Source: Streptomyces sp. BV286 (GTDB lineage Bacteria > Actinomycetota > Actinomycetes > Streptomycetales > Streptomycetaceae). Taken from it: 64,000 nucleotides of DNA. The number at the start of each line of letters is the position of its first letter. Position 1 is the stretch's first letter. Position numbers and translations under genes: made by a program. The stretch covers positions 101,242 through 165,241 of the forward strand of contig NZ_JAHRIB010000156.1 in the NCBI RefSeq assembly GCF_019090165.1, given 5' to 3'. Below the pieces are notes generated by a model. That model saw only the letters and a list, made by a program, of their open reading frames with translations, did no database searches and was not told the origin of the DNA. Positions 19,880-28,962 of this stretch are shown here, piece after piece.

Positions 19880-21913
19880 TCAGAGCCGGGCGGCGAGCTC
19901 GGTGGCCTGCCGGATGGCTCGCTTGGCGTCGAGTTCGGCGGCGACGTCGGCGCCGCCGATGACGTGGACCGGGCGGCCCAGCGCTTCGAGCGGTTCGATC
20001 AGGTCGCGGACCGACTCCTGGCCCGTGCACAGGACGATCGTGTCGACGTCGAGTACCCGTGACTCGGTGGTGTCCTCGCCGACGGCGACCGTGATGTGCA
20101 GGCCGTCGTCGTCGATCCGGTCGTAGGTGACCCCCTTGACCATCTCGACGCCGGAGTCCTTGAGTGTCTGGCGGTGGACCCAGCCGGTCGTCTTGCCCAA
20201 GCCCTTGCCGAGCTCGGTTGTTTTGCGTTGGAGCAGTGTGACCTGTCGGCGGGGCGGCGCCTTGACCTTCGTCGTCAGGCCACCGCGCTCCAGGGACGGG
20301 TCCGTCACTCCCCAGCGCTGGTTCCAGTGCTGCACCGACTCGCCGGCGTCGTGCAGCAGGAACTCCGACACGTCGAAGCCGATACCGCCTGCGCCCAGCA
20401 CCGCGACCCGTTCCCCGACGGTGGCGGTGCCACGAATGACGTCCTGGTAGCCGACGACCGATGGGTGGTCGACGCCTGGGATGCTCGGCACGCGCGGCTC
20501 GACGCCCGTCGCGACGACAATCTCGTCGAAGCCGGTCAGGTTCTCGACGCTCGCGCGGACGCCGAGGTGGACTTTCACCCCGTTGATCTCCATCCGGCGC
20601 GCGAAGTAGCGAATCGTCTCGCGGAACTCCTCCTTGCCGGGTATTTCCATGGCCAGACGGAACTGTCCGCCGATTTCATCGCGCGCTTCGAAGAGCTCGA
20701 CGGAGTGGCCGCGCCCGGACAACTCGGTCGCGGCGGCGAGACCGGCTGGACCTGCGCCGACGACCGCGACCCGCTTGATGGCCCGAGTCGGCGACAGGAC
20801 CAGCGTGGTCTCGTGACCCGCGCGGGGGTTGACCAGACAGCTCACACGCTTGTTGACGAAGCCGTGGTCGAGACACGCTTGATTGCAGGCAATGCAGGTG
20901 TTGATCTGGTCGGCACGCCCATCGCCTGCCTTCTGGACGAAGAACGGGTCGGCCAGCAGCGGCCGGGCCATCGAGACCATGTCGGCTTGGCCCGAGGCGA
21001 TGATCTTCTCGGCGACCTCGGGAGTGTTGATCCGGTTGGACGCGACGACAGGAACCGTGACCTCGGCCTTGAGTTTGGCCGTGACCCACGCGAACGCCGC
21101 GCGGGGCACGGACGTCACGATCGTGGGTATCCGGGCCTCGTGCCAGCCGATGCCGGTGTTGATGAGCGAGACGCCGGCGGCCTCGATTCTGTGGGCCAGC
21201 TCGACGGTCTCTTCCCAGTTCTGCGCGTCGTCGACCAGGTCGAGCAGGCTCATCCGGTACATCACGATGAAGTCGTCGCCGACAGCCTCGCGGACTCGCT
21301 CGACGATCTCGACCGGGAAGCGCATCCGGTTGGTGGCGCCGCCGCCCCAGCGGTCCGTGCGGTTGTTGGTGCGCGCGGTCAGCATCTGATTGATCAGGTA
21401 GCCCTCGGACCCCATGATCTCGACGCCGTCGTAGCCCGCGCGGCGGGCGAGGACCGCCGAGGCGGCGAAGTCGTCGATGGTCCGGTCGACTTCCCTGGTC
21501 GACATCGCCCTGGGGGCTCGGAACGGAGTGATGGGCGATTTGATATCCGACGCCGCCCGCTTGAACGGATGGTAGGCGTAACGCCCAGCGTGGAGGATCT
21601 GCATCACGATCTTGCCGTCGTGCTCGTGCACCGCGTCGGTCACGATGCGGTGCTTGTCGGCAGACCGCCTCGACGTCATCTGCGCTCCGAACGGGAGCAG
21701 CCAGCCGTGCCAGTTCGGTGCATAGCCACCGGTCACCGCCAGGGCGACGCCCCCCTTCGCGCGCTCGGCGAAGTAGGCCGCGAGTTCGGGCAGATGCTTG
21801 GCTCGGTCCTCCATGCCGGTGTGCATCGACCCCATGACGACGCGGTTGCGCAGCGTCGTGTGGCCCAGGTCGAGGGGTTCCAGCAAGTGCGGGTACGGGT
21901 TCACGGTGCTCAC
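19880..21913 (-). CDS. 2,4-dienoyl-CoA reductase / NADH:flavin oxidoreductase (FadH-like)
   Basis: 677 residues in the classic FadH/TMADH arrangement: an N-terminal old-yellow-enzyme FMN barrel (EIMGSEGYLINQMLTARTNN, RTDRWGG), a 4Fe-4S cysteine cluster (CIACNQACLDHG ... CLVNP, about 336-358), then an FAD/NAD(P) domain starting at VAVVGAGPAGLAAA (about 383). It reduces dienoyl-CoA or related enones; trimethylamine/histamine dehydrogenases share this layout. GTG 21913 overlaps the stop of the decayed SnoaL-like gene (TGA/GTGA). Likely co-transcribed with the acyl-CoA dehydrogenase. Confidence 0.92.
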   Translation of the reverse strand: MSTVNPYPHLLEPLDLGHTTLRNRVVMGSMHTGMEDRAKHLPELAAYFAERAKGGVALAVTGGYAPNWHGWLLPFGAQMTSRRSADKHRIVTDAVHEHDGKIVMQILHAGRYAYHPFKRAASDIKSPITPFRAPRAMSTREVDRTIDDFAASAVLARRAGYDGVEIMGSEGYLINQMLTARTNNRTDRWGGGATNRMRFPVEIVERVREAVGDDFIVMYRMSLLDLVDDAQNWEETVELAHRIEAAGVSLINTGIGWHEARIPTIVTSVPRAAFAWVTAKLKAEVTVPVVASNRINTPEVAEKIIASGQADMVSMARPLLADPFFVQKAGDGRADQINTCIACNQACLDHGFVNKRVSCLVNPRAGHETTLVLSPTRAIKRVAVVGAGPAGLAAATELSGRGHSVELFEARDEIGGQFRLAMEIPGKEEFRETIRYFARRMEINGVKVHLGVRASVENLTGFDEIVVATGVEPRVPSIPGVDHPSVVGYQDVIRGTATVGERVAVLGAGGIGFDVSEFLLHDAGESVQHWNQRWGVTDPSLERGGLTTKVKAPPRRQVTLLQRKTTELGKGLGKTTGWVHRQTLKDSGVEMVKGVTYDRIDDDGLHITVAVGEDTTESRVLDVDTIVLCTGQESVRDLIEPLEALGRPVHVIGGADVAAELDAKRAIRQATELAARL

Positions 21914-22289
21914 TCTCGGGCGGGTGTCGTGCTGTGGAGGCCGGCGATCGCTTCGGCCTGGATCTGAGGAAATTGGGCGCCCATGGCTGCAGCGAGGACG
22001 GTCGCCGCCGACAGAGGCCGCACCATGACGGTGAACTCGCCGATCAGTCCGGCGTCGTTCGTGCGGAACAGGTCGATGCGTTCAGGCTCGTCCCGTCCAC
22101 AGACGTCTCGAAGAGCAGCGCCCCGCCGTGACCGTCGGAGTCCTTGAGTTAGCGGACATGGCGGAAGTCGGTGAAGACCCGGCCCACCCCACGCAGGATC
22201 GCCGCGCCGATCGGTCAGCTCTCATAAGGCTGGAACGCAACGAGGCTGCGGAAGGCGAAGTCCTCGACGGCGGCACGAAAGGTGCGCAT
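21910..22289 (-). pseudogene. Decayed SnoaL/NTF2-like gene
   Basis: Broken pieces of one small cone-fold protein are recognisable: MRTFRAAVEDFAFRSLVAFQ from ATG 22289, an early stop, then AAILRGVGRVFTDFRHVR, another stop, LKDSDGHGGALLFETSVDG, and in a further frame IDLFRTNDAGLIGEFTVMVR to the end. At least two stops, a frame change and an internal deletion prevent a full product. Its tail stop still overlaps the start of the FadH-like gene, indicating it was once the translationally coupled first enzyme of the operon. Confidence 0.72.
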
Positions 22290-22392
22290 CGGATAACCGG
22301 TGGTGGAACGGCCTCGGCTTGCCGGTTCGTGTCGTGCTGATCGCGCTGACGGTCCTGACCTGCCTGAGCGCCCTGGGCCGGGGCGTCAGGGC

Positions 22393-22941
22393 TCATCGGT
22401 CCGTCTCCTCGGGCGCCAGCCGCTGCAGAATCTCGTCGCACCAGGCCAGCGCGGTCTCCTCGGCCAGCATTCCTCCGCGCAGCACGAGCCAGGCGCCCAT
22501 CTGGTCCGGGCGCAGGGCGTCGGGGTCGGGATAGAAGCGCGCGGCGCTCTCGGCGTAGTAGGCGAGGCGTTCTTCGTGCACCCGGCGGCGGGTGCGGACG
22601 TCTTCGACGATCGCCGTCGAGTTTCCGAAGGGCAGGGCGCGAAGTTTGACCGCGAACTCGCTGCGCAGGTACTCGACCGGCGTTGCCTTGGATGTCCACA
22701 CCTTCAGCTCATCGCGACCAGCCGAGGTAAGAACGTAGACCTTCTTGTCGGGTCGCCCGTCCTGGGCCACGGTCTCGAACTCGATCCAGCCGGCGCGCTC
22801 CATCCGGCCCAGCACTTTGTAGATCTGCTGGTGGCTGGCCTTCCAGAAGTAACCGATCGATGCGTCGAACCGACGCGCCAGGTCGTATCCCGTGGCGGAC
22901 TTTTCCGCCAAGGACACAAGAATCGCGTGCTCCAAAGCCAT
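22393..22941 (-). CDS. PadR-family transcriptional regulator
   Basis: 182 residues. The N-terminal winged helix shows ALEHAILVSLAEKSATGYDLA, GYFWKASHQQIYKVLGRMERAGW and DKKVYVLTSAGRDEL; the C-terminal helical dimerisation domain ends EETALAWCDEILQRL. ATG 22941; the region just upstream is AT-richer and has no clear ribosome site, so it could be leaderless. It heads the leftward catabolic run and is the obvious candidate regulator of it, probably responding to an aromatic or acyl-CoA-related ligand (inference). Confidence 0.9.
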   Translation of the reverse strand: MALEHAILVSLAEKSATGYDLARRFDASIGYFWKASHQQIYKVLGRMERAGWIEFETVAQDGRPDKKVYVLTSAGRDELKVWTSKATPVEYLRSEFAVKLRALPFGNSTAIVEDVRTRRRVHEERLAYYAESAARFYPDPDALRPDQMGAWLVLRGGMLAEETALAWCDEILQRLAPEETDR

Positions 22942-22954
22942 GAGCGCACCGTAG

Positions 22955-22987
22955 TATGCAAACCGATGCTGTGCAACTAGATGCATA
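22955..22987. promoter_or_regulatory. Inverted repeat upstream of padR-like gene
   Basis: TATGCA (22955-22960) and TGCATA (22982-22987) with an internal TGTGCAA form a loosely symmetrical site just upstream of the PadR start. PadR proteins autoregulate through such ATGCA/TGCAT-containing dyads. Weak evidence from symmetry and position only. Confidence 0.35.
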
Positions 22988-23337
22988 TGTGTGAGCTGGG
23001 GTGGGCCGCGCCGCGACTGCCCGGGGTGGCCCGTAGCGGCCGTGTTGCACCGGTCCGCGTCGGGATCTGGCTTCCTGACGTGACCGAGGATCGTCCTGCC
23101 GGTAGCTCAAGACGGGTGGGCGTATGACTCGTGTCGTCTGCGATGCTGCTGCGCTGGGGTCGTTGAGGGGTCTCGAGCTGCCATTCGATCATCTGTTCGT
23201 CACGCAATGCGGAACAGCCCTGCGCGGTCGCGTGCTGCATGCCGCCTGAGCCCGCCGCAACCGCGGGCGCCACCGGCGTCCGACCAAGCCGTGTATCGGC
23301 ACCGCAACACCGCCGCGATGAGCAAGCCGCAGTGCTG
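22988..23337. other. Intergenic stretch without a recognised gene
   Basis: Short open frames exist on both strands, but none has a plausible start, ribosome site or recognisable protein motif. It separates the PadR operon from a recombinase relic. Confidence 0.4.
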
Positions 23338-23682
23338 TCATATGTGCGGTTCACCGTCATGGGTTTTGTGTCCTTTCTCGTTGCGGACTATCGCCAGGCG
23401 TTGGTGGTGGAACCAGGCTTCTCGGGCGCCGCGCCCGCGGGGCACCTCGTGGAGCTGTCGCAGCCGTTCGACCTCGGCCGCATCGGCGTGGATGATCCAG
23501 GAGTCGCGGGCGTCGTCGCGTTGGTGGGCGGTGAGCCAGCCTTTCTTGATCCAGCAGTGGAGGGTGCCCCGAGGCATGCCGAGTTCGCGGGCGAGTTCGG
23601 TGAGGCACCACGCGTCGGGGCCGAGCGGGGCTGCCCTTTGGCGTTGCGCGCGTTCCTGGCGGCTGATGCAGCCCAGTTCCCC
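23338..23682 (-). pseudogene. C-terminal HTH fragment of a recombinase/transposition protein
   Basis: The frame (stop TAA at 23683-23685 upstream) encodes RQERAQRQRA, LGPDAWCLTELARELGMPRG, TLHCWIKKGWLTAHQRDDAR and SWIIHADAAEVERLRQLHEV. This HTH plus basic tail is typical of the end of large Streptomyces recombinase-type proteins. The catalytic part is absent upstream. Confidence 0.5.
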
Positions 23683-23685
23683 TTA

Positions 23686-24161
23686 CCGTCCCTGTCCCGG
23701 CAAGTGGTGGTGATGAGTGAAATCGCAGCCGACGGAGACCGCCTGGCGTATTCAGGCAGCTGTTGTGGCCCTTGCCGCCCGACTCCGACGTCTTGACCCC
23801 GGAGGTGTTGCCCGCGCTGGTGGGCTACTTCCCCAGTGCCCTTGTCCTTGTTGGCGTCGACCCACTTCTTGGGCCGCCGCGTCATCGAACAGCCCTGTAG
23901 GCGCCAAGACCTGACAGCACAAGGACAGGACGGCAAACGAGGCAGTCTTTTCAGGGCTGTGGCCACTCGCCCAGCGGATCACGCCGCGTACCGAATGCGC
24001 CCCACGCAGCATGGTTAGGCGACCAGCCGAGCAGGATCGGCCAGGCTGTGCATGAGCCGCCTACTGAGTTGAGTGCCGGGCTCCCGATGCCCGTTAGCGC
24101 CGCACCGGCGTTCTCAGAGGTCTTACGGTCGAACGCAGCTTCACGGCCTGATGGCGTCGGT
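23686..24161. other. Degenerate stretch without a supported gene
   Basis: No intact gene. Short peptides on the minus strand such as KKWVDANKDKGTG suggest decayed mobile-element sequence, but this is not enough for a call. Confidence 0.35.
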
Positions 24162-25199
24162 CTATTCGGGAGGGGATGCGGTGGTCCGGCGCGGCACCAG
24201 TGTCGGCGAGAGCTTGACCTGGACGGACTTCTTCTGGCGGTCGGCGATTCGATCGAGGAGAACGCGCGCGGCGTTGCTGCCGATCTCGGTGCCTGCCTGG
24301 TCGACACTCGTGAGGGAGATCGGGCCGAAGGCGGCGAAGGTCGTGTTGTCGTAGCCGGCCACAGAGATGTCATCGGGTACGGACAGTCCGGCTTCGGCGA
24401 AGGCTTCCAGTACTCCCATGGCGACGATGTCCGCGCCGGCGAAGACGGCCGTGGGCCGGCGAGGGTGCTTGAGTAGTTCCTTGGCGCCCTCGTACCCGCC
24501 CTGCTGGGTGTAGCTGGTGGAGACGATGTCGATCTCGTCCGCGAGGCCGAGGGACCGCATGGCCTGCCGATAGCCGTCGGCCCGCTGGGCGTTGGGCATC
24601 TCGGCGATGCGCGTCGGGTCGGTTTCGTGGTGTTCGATGTGGGCGATCCGGCAGTGCCCGAGGTCGGCGAGGTGACGGACGATGAGGAACGCGCCTGCCA
24701 CGTCGTCGTCCGTGACGGCGTCGTACACCGGGGAGTGCCCGTGGCGGCCGATGACCACGGTCGGAACGGCGGAGGCGATGCGTTCGAGATGGGCGCGCGG
24801 TGAGATGGGCGCGATCAGGATGAGCCCGTCCATCCCGCGGTCGATCATCGCTTCCGTGACGCGCGCCTCCTCCTTCTCGCTGTTGCAGCCCGGGCCGAGG
24901 AAGACCTGGTAGTCGGTGTCCGCGAGCCGGCCGGTGATCCCGTCAAGGATTTCGGGGAAGAAGGGGTTGCGGATGTCGGGCAGCATCACGCCGATGGTGT
25001 ACGTCTGCCCGCGCAGCCCCCGGGCGGCCGCGAGCGGCCGGTAGCCCAGCTCGTCGATCGCCCGGCGTACCTTCGCGCGCATCTCGGGGCTGGCGCCGTA
25101 GGCGTTGCGCAGCACCTTGGAGACAGCGGTCGTCGACACCTGGGCGTGACGCGCGACGTCGATGATCGTGACGCGGCGCTGCGGTGTAGGCGGCTCCAT
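24162..25199 (-). CDS. LacI-family transcriptional regulator (rhamnosidase locus)
   Basis: 345 residues. The N-terminal LacI HTH shows VTIIDVARHAQVSTTAVSKV and LRNAYGASPEMRAKV; the periplasmic-binding-like ligand domain shows YTIGVMLPDIRNPFFPEIL, FAGADIVAMGVLEAF and the C-terminal DNTTFAAFGPISLTSVDQ. ATG 25199 has GGAGGG seven bases upstream. Very similar to the LacI at 46951 throughout, so the two are recent paralogues with shared upstream DNA. Expected to bind the GAAACGTT operators at 25371 and 25502 and release on a sugar ligand. Confidence 0.93.
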   Translation of the reverse strand: MEPPTPQRRVTIIDVARHAQVSTTAVSKVLRNAYGASPEMRAKVRRAIDELGYRPLAAARGLRGQTYTIGVMLPDIRNPFFPEILDGITGRLADTDYQVFLGPGCNSEKEEARVTEAMIDRGMDGLILIAPISPRAHLERIASAVPTVVIGRHGHSPVYDAVTDDDVAGAFLIVRHLADLGHCRIAHIEHHETDPTRIAEMPNAQRADGYRQAMRSLGLADEIDIVSTSYTQQGGYEGAKELLKHPRRPTAVFAGADIVAMGVLEAFAEAGLSVPDDISVAGYDNTTFAAFGPISLTSVDQAGTEIGSNAARVLLDRIADRQKKSVQVKLSPTLVPRRTTASPPE

Positions 25200-25327
25200 C
25201 CGGGCGCCCTCCGGCGTAGTGGGGAACGTTGCCGCAGAGTGTACGGGCGAAGGCATGGATCAGTAAGGCGCTGGCGCAGGTCGGGCTGCACCCATTGCTG
25301 TAACGGAAGTGCAGCTTGCGCAGCATC

Positions 25328-25356
25328 TTGACGTCATGCAGGACGCTCTCTATGGT
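25328..25356 (+). promoter_or_regulatory. Sigma-70-type promoter, TTGACG - 17 bp - TATGGT
   Basis: -35 TTGACG at 25328-25333 and -10 TATGGT at 25351-25356. The same hexamers, spacer length and flanks recur at 48155-48183 upstream of the ABC transporter, which strongly supports function. It reads rightward, and the LacI operator at 25371 would overlap the early transcribed region. Confidence 0.75.
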
Positions 25357-25370
25357 CTGGCAGCACGCTT

Positions 25371-25386
25371 TGGGAAACGTTACCCA
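25371..25386. promoter_or_regulatory. LacI-type operator O1
   Basis: TGGGAAACGTTACCCA, palindromic except for one base pair, located just downstream of the promoter -10. The identical 16-mer is present at 48198-48213. The central CG and half-site fit LacI-family operators. Confidence 0.8.
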
Positions 25387-25501
25387 TAGCCAGGGATCGG
25401 GTCAGCCGCACCCGGTACCTGACCACATCACCAAGTAATGACACTCGGCTGGCTTGCCATACGGCGTTCGAGTCGGCCGACGCTTTGATGGCGCCAGCTT
25501 T

Positions 25502-25511
25502 GAAACGTTTC
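25502..25511. promoter_or_regulatory. LacI-type operator O2
   Basis: Perfect palindrome GAAACGTTTC, about 130 bp after O1. The equivalent site at 48323-48338 (CTTGAAACGTTTCAAG) lies about 125 bp after its own O1. Paired operators at this spacing could allow repression by DNA looping (inference). Confidence 0.75.
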
Positions 25512-25528
25512 ATGGAAGGGGTTCGCCT

Positions 25529-25810
25529 GTGACACCCGGTGGGCGGACCCACCCATGTCCAGGGCAGCTACCGCACGCCGCACGGACTGGTGTCCGCGGG
25601 GTGGACCGTAAGGACGGCAGGCTCCGGCTCGACGTGGAGATCCCGCCCAACACCACGGTGGACGTCCTGGTAGCCACCGGCGGGAGCGCGGCCCAAGTGG
25701 ACGGATACAGCGAGCAGTTCCGTGGCGTGCGCGACGACCGCGCCATCTATGCCGTGGCCTCGGGACGGCACACGTTCACCGCTCGCGAAACCGAGAGGAA
25801 GGCACTTTGA
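25529..25810 (+). pseudogene. C-terminal relic of an alpha-L-rhamnosidase fused to a transporter start site
   Basis: From GTG 25529, with GGAAGGGG before it, a 93-codon frame runs to TGA 25810. Its second half (KDGRLRLDVEIPPNTTVDVL, then QVDGYSEQFRGVRDDRAIY) is the C-terminal beta-sandwich of a GH78 rhamnosidase. The preceding bases encode the adjoining family sequence GGPTHVQGSYRTPHGLVSAGW in another frame, so a frameshift is present. The start region itself matches the start of the ABC permease at 48354, not a rhamnosidase. A deletion appears to have joined a transporter start to a rhamnosidase tail. Confidence 0.7.
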
Positions 25811-28800
25811 ACCATGAAGCAGACAACGCAGAAGGTGCCGACCGCGACGACAACACGGGAGTCCGGCGTCGTGTCGTGCTCGCCGCGACGGTCGGCGCCG
25901 TGTCGGTAGGGGTCGGCGCCATGGGAGGCGGAACGAGCGCGGCGGCACAAGCGCTGCGTCAGGCGGAGGGCGGCGCGGTGCTGGGGCTGACCGTGGAACA
26001 CCGCACCGATCCCCTGGGCGTGGACGCCGTACGGCCGTGCTTCGGTTGGCGCATGCGGTCCGCCGGCCGGGGGCAGAGCCAGGGCGCGTACCAGATCCTC
26101 GTCGCCAGCTCTCCGGACAAGCTGACCGGGGCCCGTGCCGACGTCTGGAACAGCGGCCGTGTCAGCTCGTCCGACTCGGTGGCCGTCCGCTACACGGGTA
26201 AGGCCCTCCGGCCTTCAACCCGCTACCACTGGAGTGTCACCGTGTGGGACGCCGAAGGCCGCCCGGTCGGCACCGGATCCCCCGCCTCCTTCGAGACCGG
26301 ACTGATGAGCACCGACGGCGTGGCCGGGTGGGACGGGGCACAGTGGATCGGGATGAAGGGCAAGACCCCCAACTCGGCCGGGGCACCCATGCTGCGGACC
26401 GAAGCAGCCCTCAAGAACAGGTCCCGGGTCCGCGAGGCCCGTCTGTACGTCTCCGCCCTCGGCGTCTACAACGCGTACATCAACGGCCACCACGTCACCG
26501 TTCCGCAGGATGGTGGCAGCACGATCGAACTGCTGTCCCCGGGCTGGACCAACTACGACGTGCGCGTCAACTACATGGCCTATGACGTCACGGATCTGGT
26601 GACCCGGGAGCGAGCCGTCACGCTCGCCGCCGTCCTCGGCAACGGCTGGTACAACAGCCGTGCCTCCGACGGCAGCACCTACTACTCCAGCCACGGCAAC
26701 GCCCTGGCCCTCAAGGCCAAGTTGCTGATCCGGTACGCCGACGGCTCGTCGCAGACCGTCGTCACCGAGCCGGACGGAGGCTGGAAGGCCACGGATACCG
26801 GTCCCTACCGGGCCGACGACATCTACGACGGCCAGACCTACGACGCCCGCATGGAGCTGTCGGGCTGGACGGCATCCGGCTTCGACGTCTCCACCTGGTC
26901 TGACGTGACTCGGGTCGCCTTGGAGGACACGTACCCGGACGTGCAACTCCTCGCCTACCCTGGCGAGACCGCGCGTTTCATGCCCCGCTGGGACCGCCGA
27001 CCGCAGGCGATCGTCGTCGCCACCGGAGTGACCGGACAGGACGGCAGCCCCAACGGCAGGGGCCGCATCGTCGTGGACCCGTCCCGGACGGTGGCCGACC
27101 CCGGGAAGGCAGCCTCCGCCTCGGTCGCGATCGGTACCGGCGAGACCGCCGTCTTCGACCTCGGCCAGAACATGGTCGGCGTGGCCCGCTACAGCCTGCG
27201 CGGCCCGGCCGGAGCCAAGGTCGAGTTCAGGTTCGGAGAGATGCTCAACGACGACAGCGCCGGCGCGGACGGCCCCGAGGGCTCCCTCTACCGGGCCAAC
27301 CTCCGTAGCGCCAAGGCCACCAGCACGTACATCCTCAAGGGCGACCGGCACGGCGAAACCCACCAGGACTCCCTGACCTTCTACGGCTTCCGCTACGTCT
27401 CCGTCACCGCCACGGAGAGCGTCACCATCACCGGCCTGACGGGCAAGGTCGCCACGTCCGCGATCCGCGAGACCGGCACCATCACCACCAATGCCCCTGA
27501 CGTCAACCAGCTGGCGAGCAACATCCGTTGGGGCCAGCGCGGCAACTACCTCTGGGTGCCCACCGACTGCCCACAACGCGACGAACGCCTCGGCTGGACC
27601 GGAGACACCCAGGTCTTCGCCACCACCGCCCTCTACAACGCGGACGCCGGTGTCTTCCTCAGCCACTTCCAGGACACCGTCGTCGACTCCGCGCTCATCT
27701 ACGGCGCGGGCAAGGCGCAGTTCACCGGGGTAGCGCCTGGTGGACGGTACAACTTCCCTGGTGGGGGCAGTGGTTGGGCGGATGCTGGCGTCATCGTGCC
27801 GTGGACCGTGTGGCAGATGACCGGTGACGCGACCATCGTCGAAGACAACTGGCCGGCGATGACCCGCTACCTGGACTGGATCCAGGACCAGACCGGCGAC
27901 ACCTACGCCGGGCAGGGCTCCCTCACCGGCGACTGGTTGGGATTGCAGAAGACCAGCGCCCAGCTCATGAGCGATGTCTACTACGGCTATGTCGCCCGGT
28001 TGATGGCGCAGATGGCCCGCGCGACCGGGCGGACGGCGGAGGGAGAGGCGTACGAGCGGCTCTTCGGACGCATCAAGCAGGCGTTCATCACCAAGTACCT
28101 GAGCACCGAGGGCGGCACGGTCACGGTCAAGTCCAGCCTCGGCGACGCCTCCCCGATCGAACCGGGCTCCGACCCGAACCAGAAGACCGAGGACAACAGC
28201 CAGACGGCGCTGCTCTGGGTCCTCAAGCTCGGCTTCTACGAGACGCAGGCCCAACGCCGCGCACTGGTCGGCCATCTCGCCGACAACATCGGCAACGATG
28301 CGGCCTACAAGGCCGCGCACCCGAACAGCAGCCGGGTCCGGTACGCCGAGAACACCCTGTCCGTCGGCTTCCTCGGCGTGAACGTCCTCGCCCCGGTCCT
28401 CACCGATGAGGGCCGCGCGGATCTGGCGTACCAGCTGCTGCACCAGGATGCGATGCCGTCCTGGCTCTTTTCCGTCAAGAACGGTGCCACCACAGTCTGG
28501 GAGCGCTGGAACTCCTACGCCGAGGATGTCGGCTTCGGTCCGGTCGGTATGAACTCGTTCAACCATTACGCCTATGGCGCGATCATGGAGTGGATGTACG
28601 CGTACATGGCCGGCATCGCGCGCGATCCGGACAGCCCCGGCTTCAAGCGCTTCCTGCTCCAACCCCACATCGACCCGACCGGCGGGATCACGCAGGTGTC
28701 GGGCTCGTACGAGTCGCCGTACGGCGTGATCAAGAGTGAATGGAAGCTGGAGGACGGCGGCAGGGAGCTTGTGTACGACGTGGACGTGCCCGCGAACAGC

Positions 28801-28962
28801 GAGGCCGTACTGCGACTTCCGGCAGCGTCCGCCGATGTCGTCCGCGAGGGACGGAGACCGCTGGCACGAGCAGAGGGCGTGCGCTTCATCGACCACAGCG
28901 ACGGCGAGTACGTCTGCCAGCTGACGTCCGGTCGATACCGCATCACTACCAAGCTCCGGTGA
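25807..28962 (+). CDS. Secreted alpha-L-rhamnosidase (GH78)
   Basis: 1051 residues; hydrolyses terminal alpha-L-rhamnose from plant glycosides or polysaccharides. The N-terminus (TGVRRRVVLAATVGAVSVGV ending near ASAAAQA-type cleavage sequence) is a twin-arginine signal, so it is exported folded. Domain order: Bac_rhamnosid N-terminal domains (CFGWRMRS, YHWSVTVWDAEG), the (alpha/alpha)6 catalytic barrel with VPTDCPQRDERLGWTGDTQV near 583-602 carrying the likely acid, TTVWERWNSY near 895 carrying the second carboxylate, and a C-terminal beta-sandwich. TTG 25807 follows GAGGAAGG; it overlaps the relic upstream by 4 bp and probably shares its LacI-controlled promoter. Confidence 0.93.
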   Translation: MNHEADNAEGADRDDNTGVRRRVVLAATVGAVSVGVGAMGGGTSAAAQALRQAEGGAVLGLTVEHRTDPLGVDAVRPCFGWRMRSAGRGQSQGAYQILVASSPDKLTGARADVWNSGRVSSSDSVAVRYTGKALRPSTRYHWSVTVWDAEGRPVGTGSPASFETGLMSTDGVAGWDGAQWIGMKGKTPNSAGAPMLRTEAALKNRSRVREARLYVSALGVYNAYINGHHVTVPQDGGSTIELLSPGWTNYDVRVNYMAYDVTDLVTRERAVTLAAVLGNGWYNSRASDGSTYYSSHGNALALKAKLLIRYADGSSQTVVTEPDGGWKATDTGPYRADDIYDGQTYDARMELSGWTASGFDVSTWSDVTRVALEDTYPDVQLLAYPGETARFMPRWDRRPQAIVVATGVTGQDGSPNGRGRIVVDPSRTVADPGKAASASVAIGTGETAVFDLGQNMVGVARYSLRGPAGAKVEFRFGEMLNDDSAGADGPEGSLYRANLRSAKATSTYILKGDRHGETHQDSLTFYGFRYVSVTATESVTITGLTGKVATSAIRETGTITTNAPDVNQLASNIRWGQRGNYLWVPTDCPQRDERLGWTGDTQVFATTALYNADAGVFLSHFQDTVVDSALIYGAGKAQFTGVAPGGRYNFPGGGSGWADAGVIVPWTVWQMTGDATIVEDNWPAMTRYLDWIQDQTGDTYAGQGSLTGDWLGLQKTSAQLMSDVYYGYVARLMAQMARATGRTAEGEAYERLFGRIKQAFITKYLSTEGGTVTVKSSLGDASPIEPGSDPNQKTEDNSQTALLWVLKLGFYETQAQRRALVGHLADNIGNDAAYKAAHPNSSRVRYAENTLSVGFLGVNVLAPVLTDEGRADLAYQLLHQDAMPSWLFSVKNGATTVWERWNSYAEDVGFGPVGMNSFNHYAYGAIMEWMYAYMAGIARDPDSPGFKRFLLQPHIDPTGGITQVSGSYESPYGVIKSEWKLEDGGRELVYDVDVPANSEAVLRLPAASADVVREGRRPLARAEGVRFIDHSDGEYVCQLTSGRYRITTKLR

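Noticed and set aside
20096..21967. 623-codon plus-strand frame
   Set aside because: Exactly antisense to the FadH-like gene, whose motifs are unmistakable.
23717..23914. Small plus-strand open frame
   Set aside because: No ribosome site and no family; overlaps decayed mobile-element sequence.
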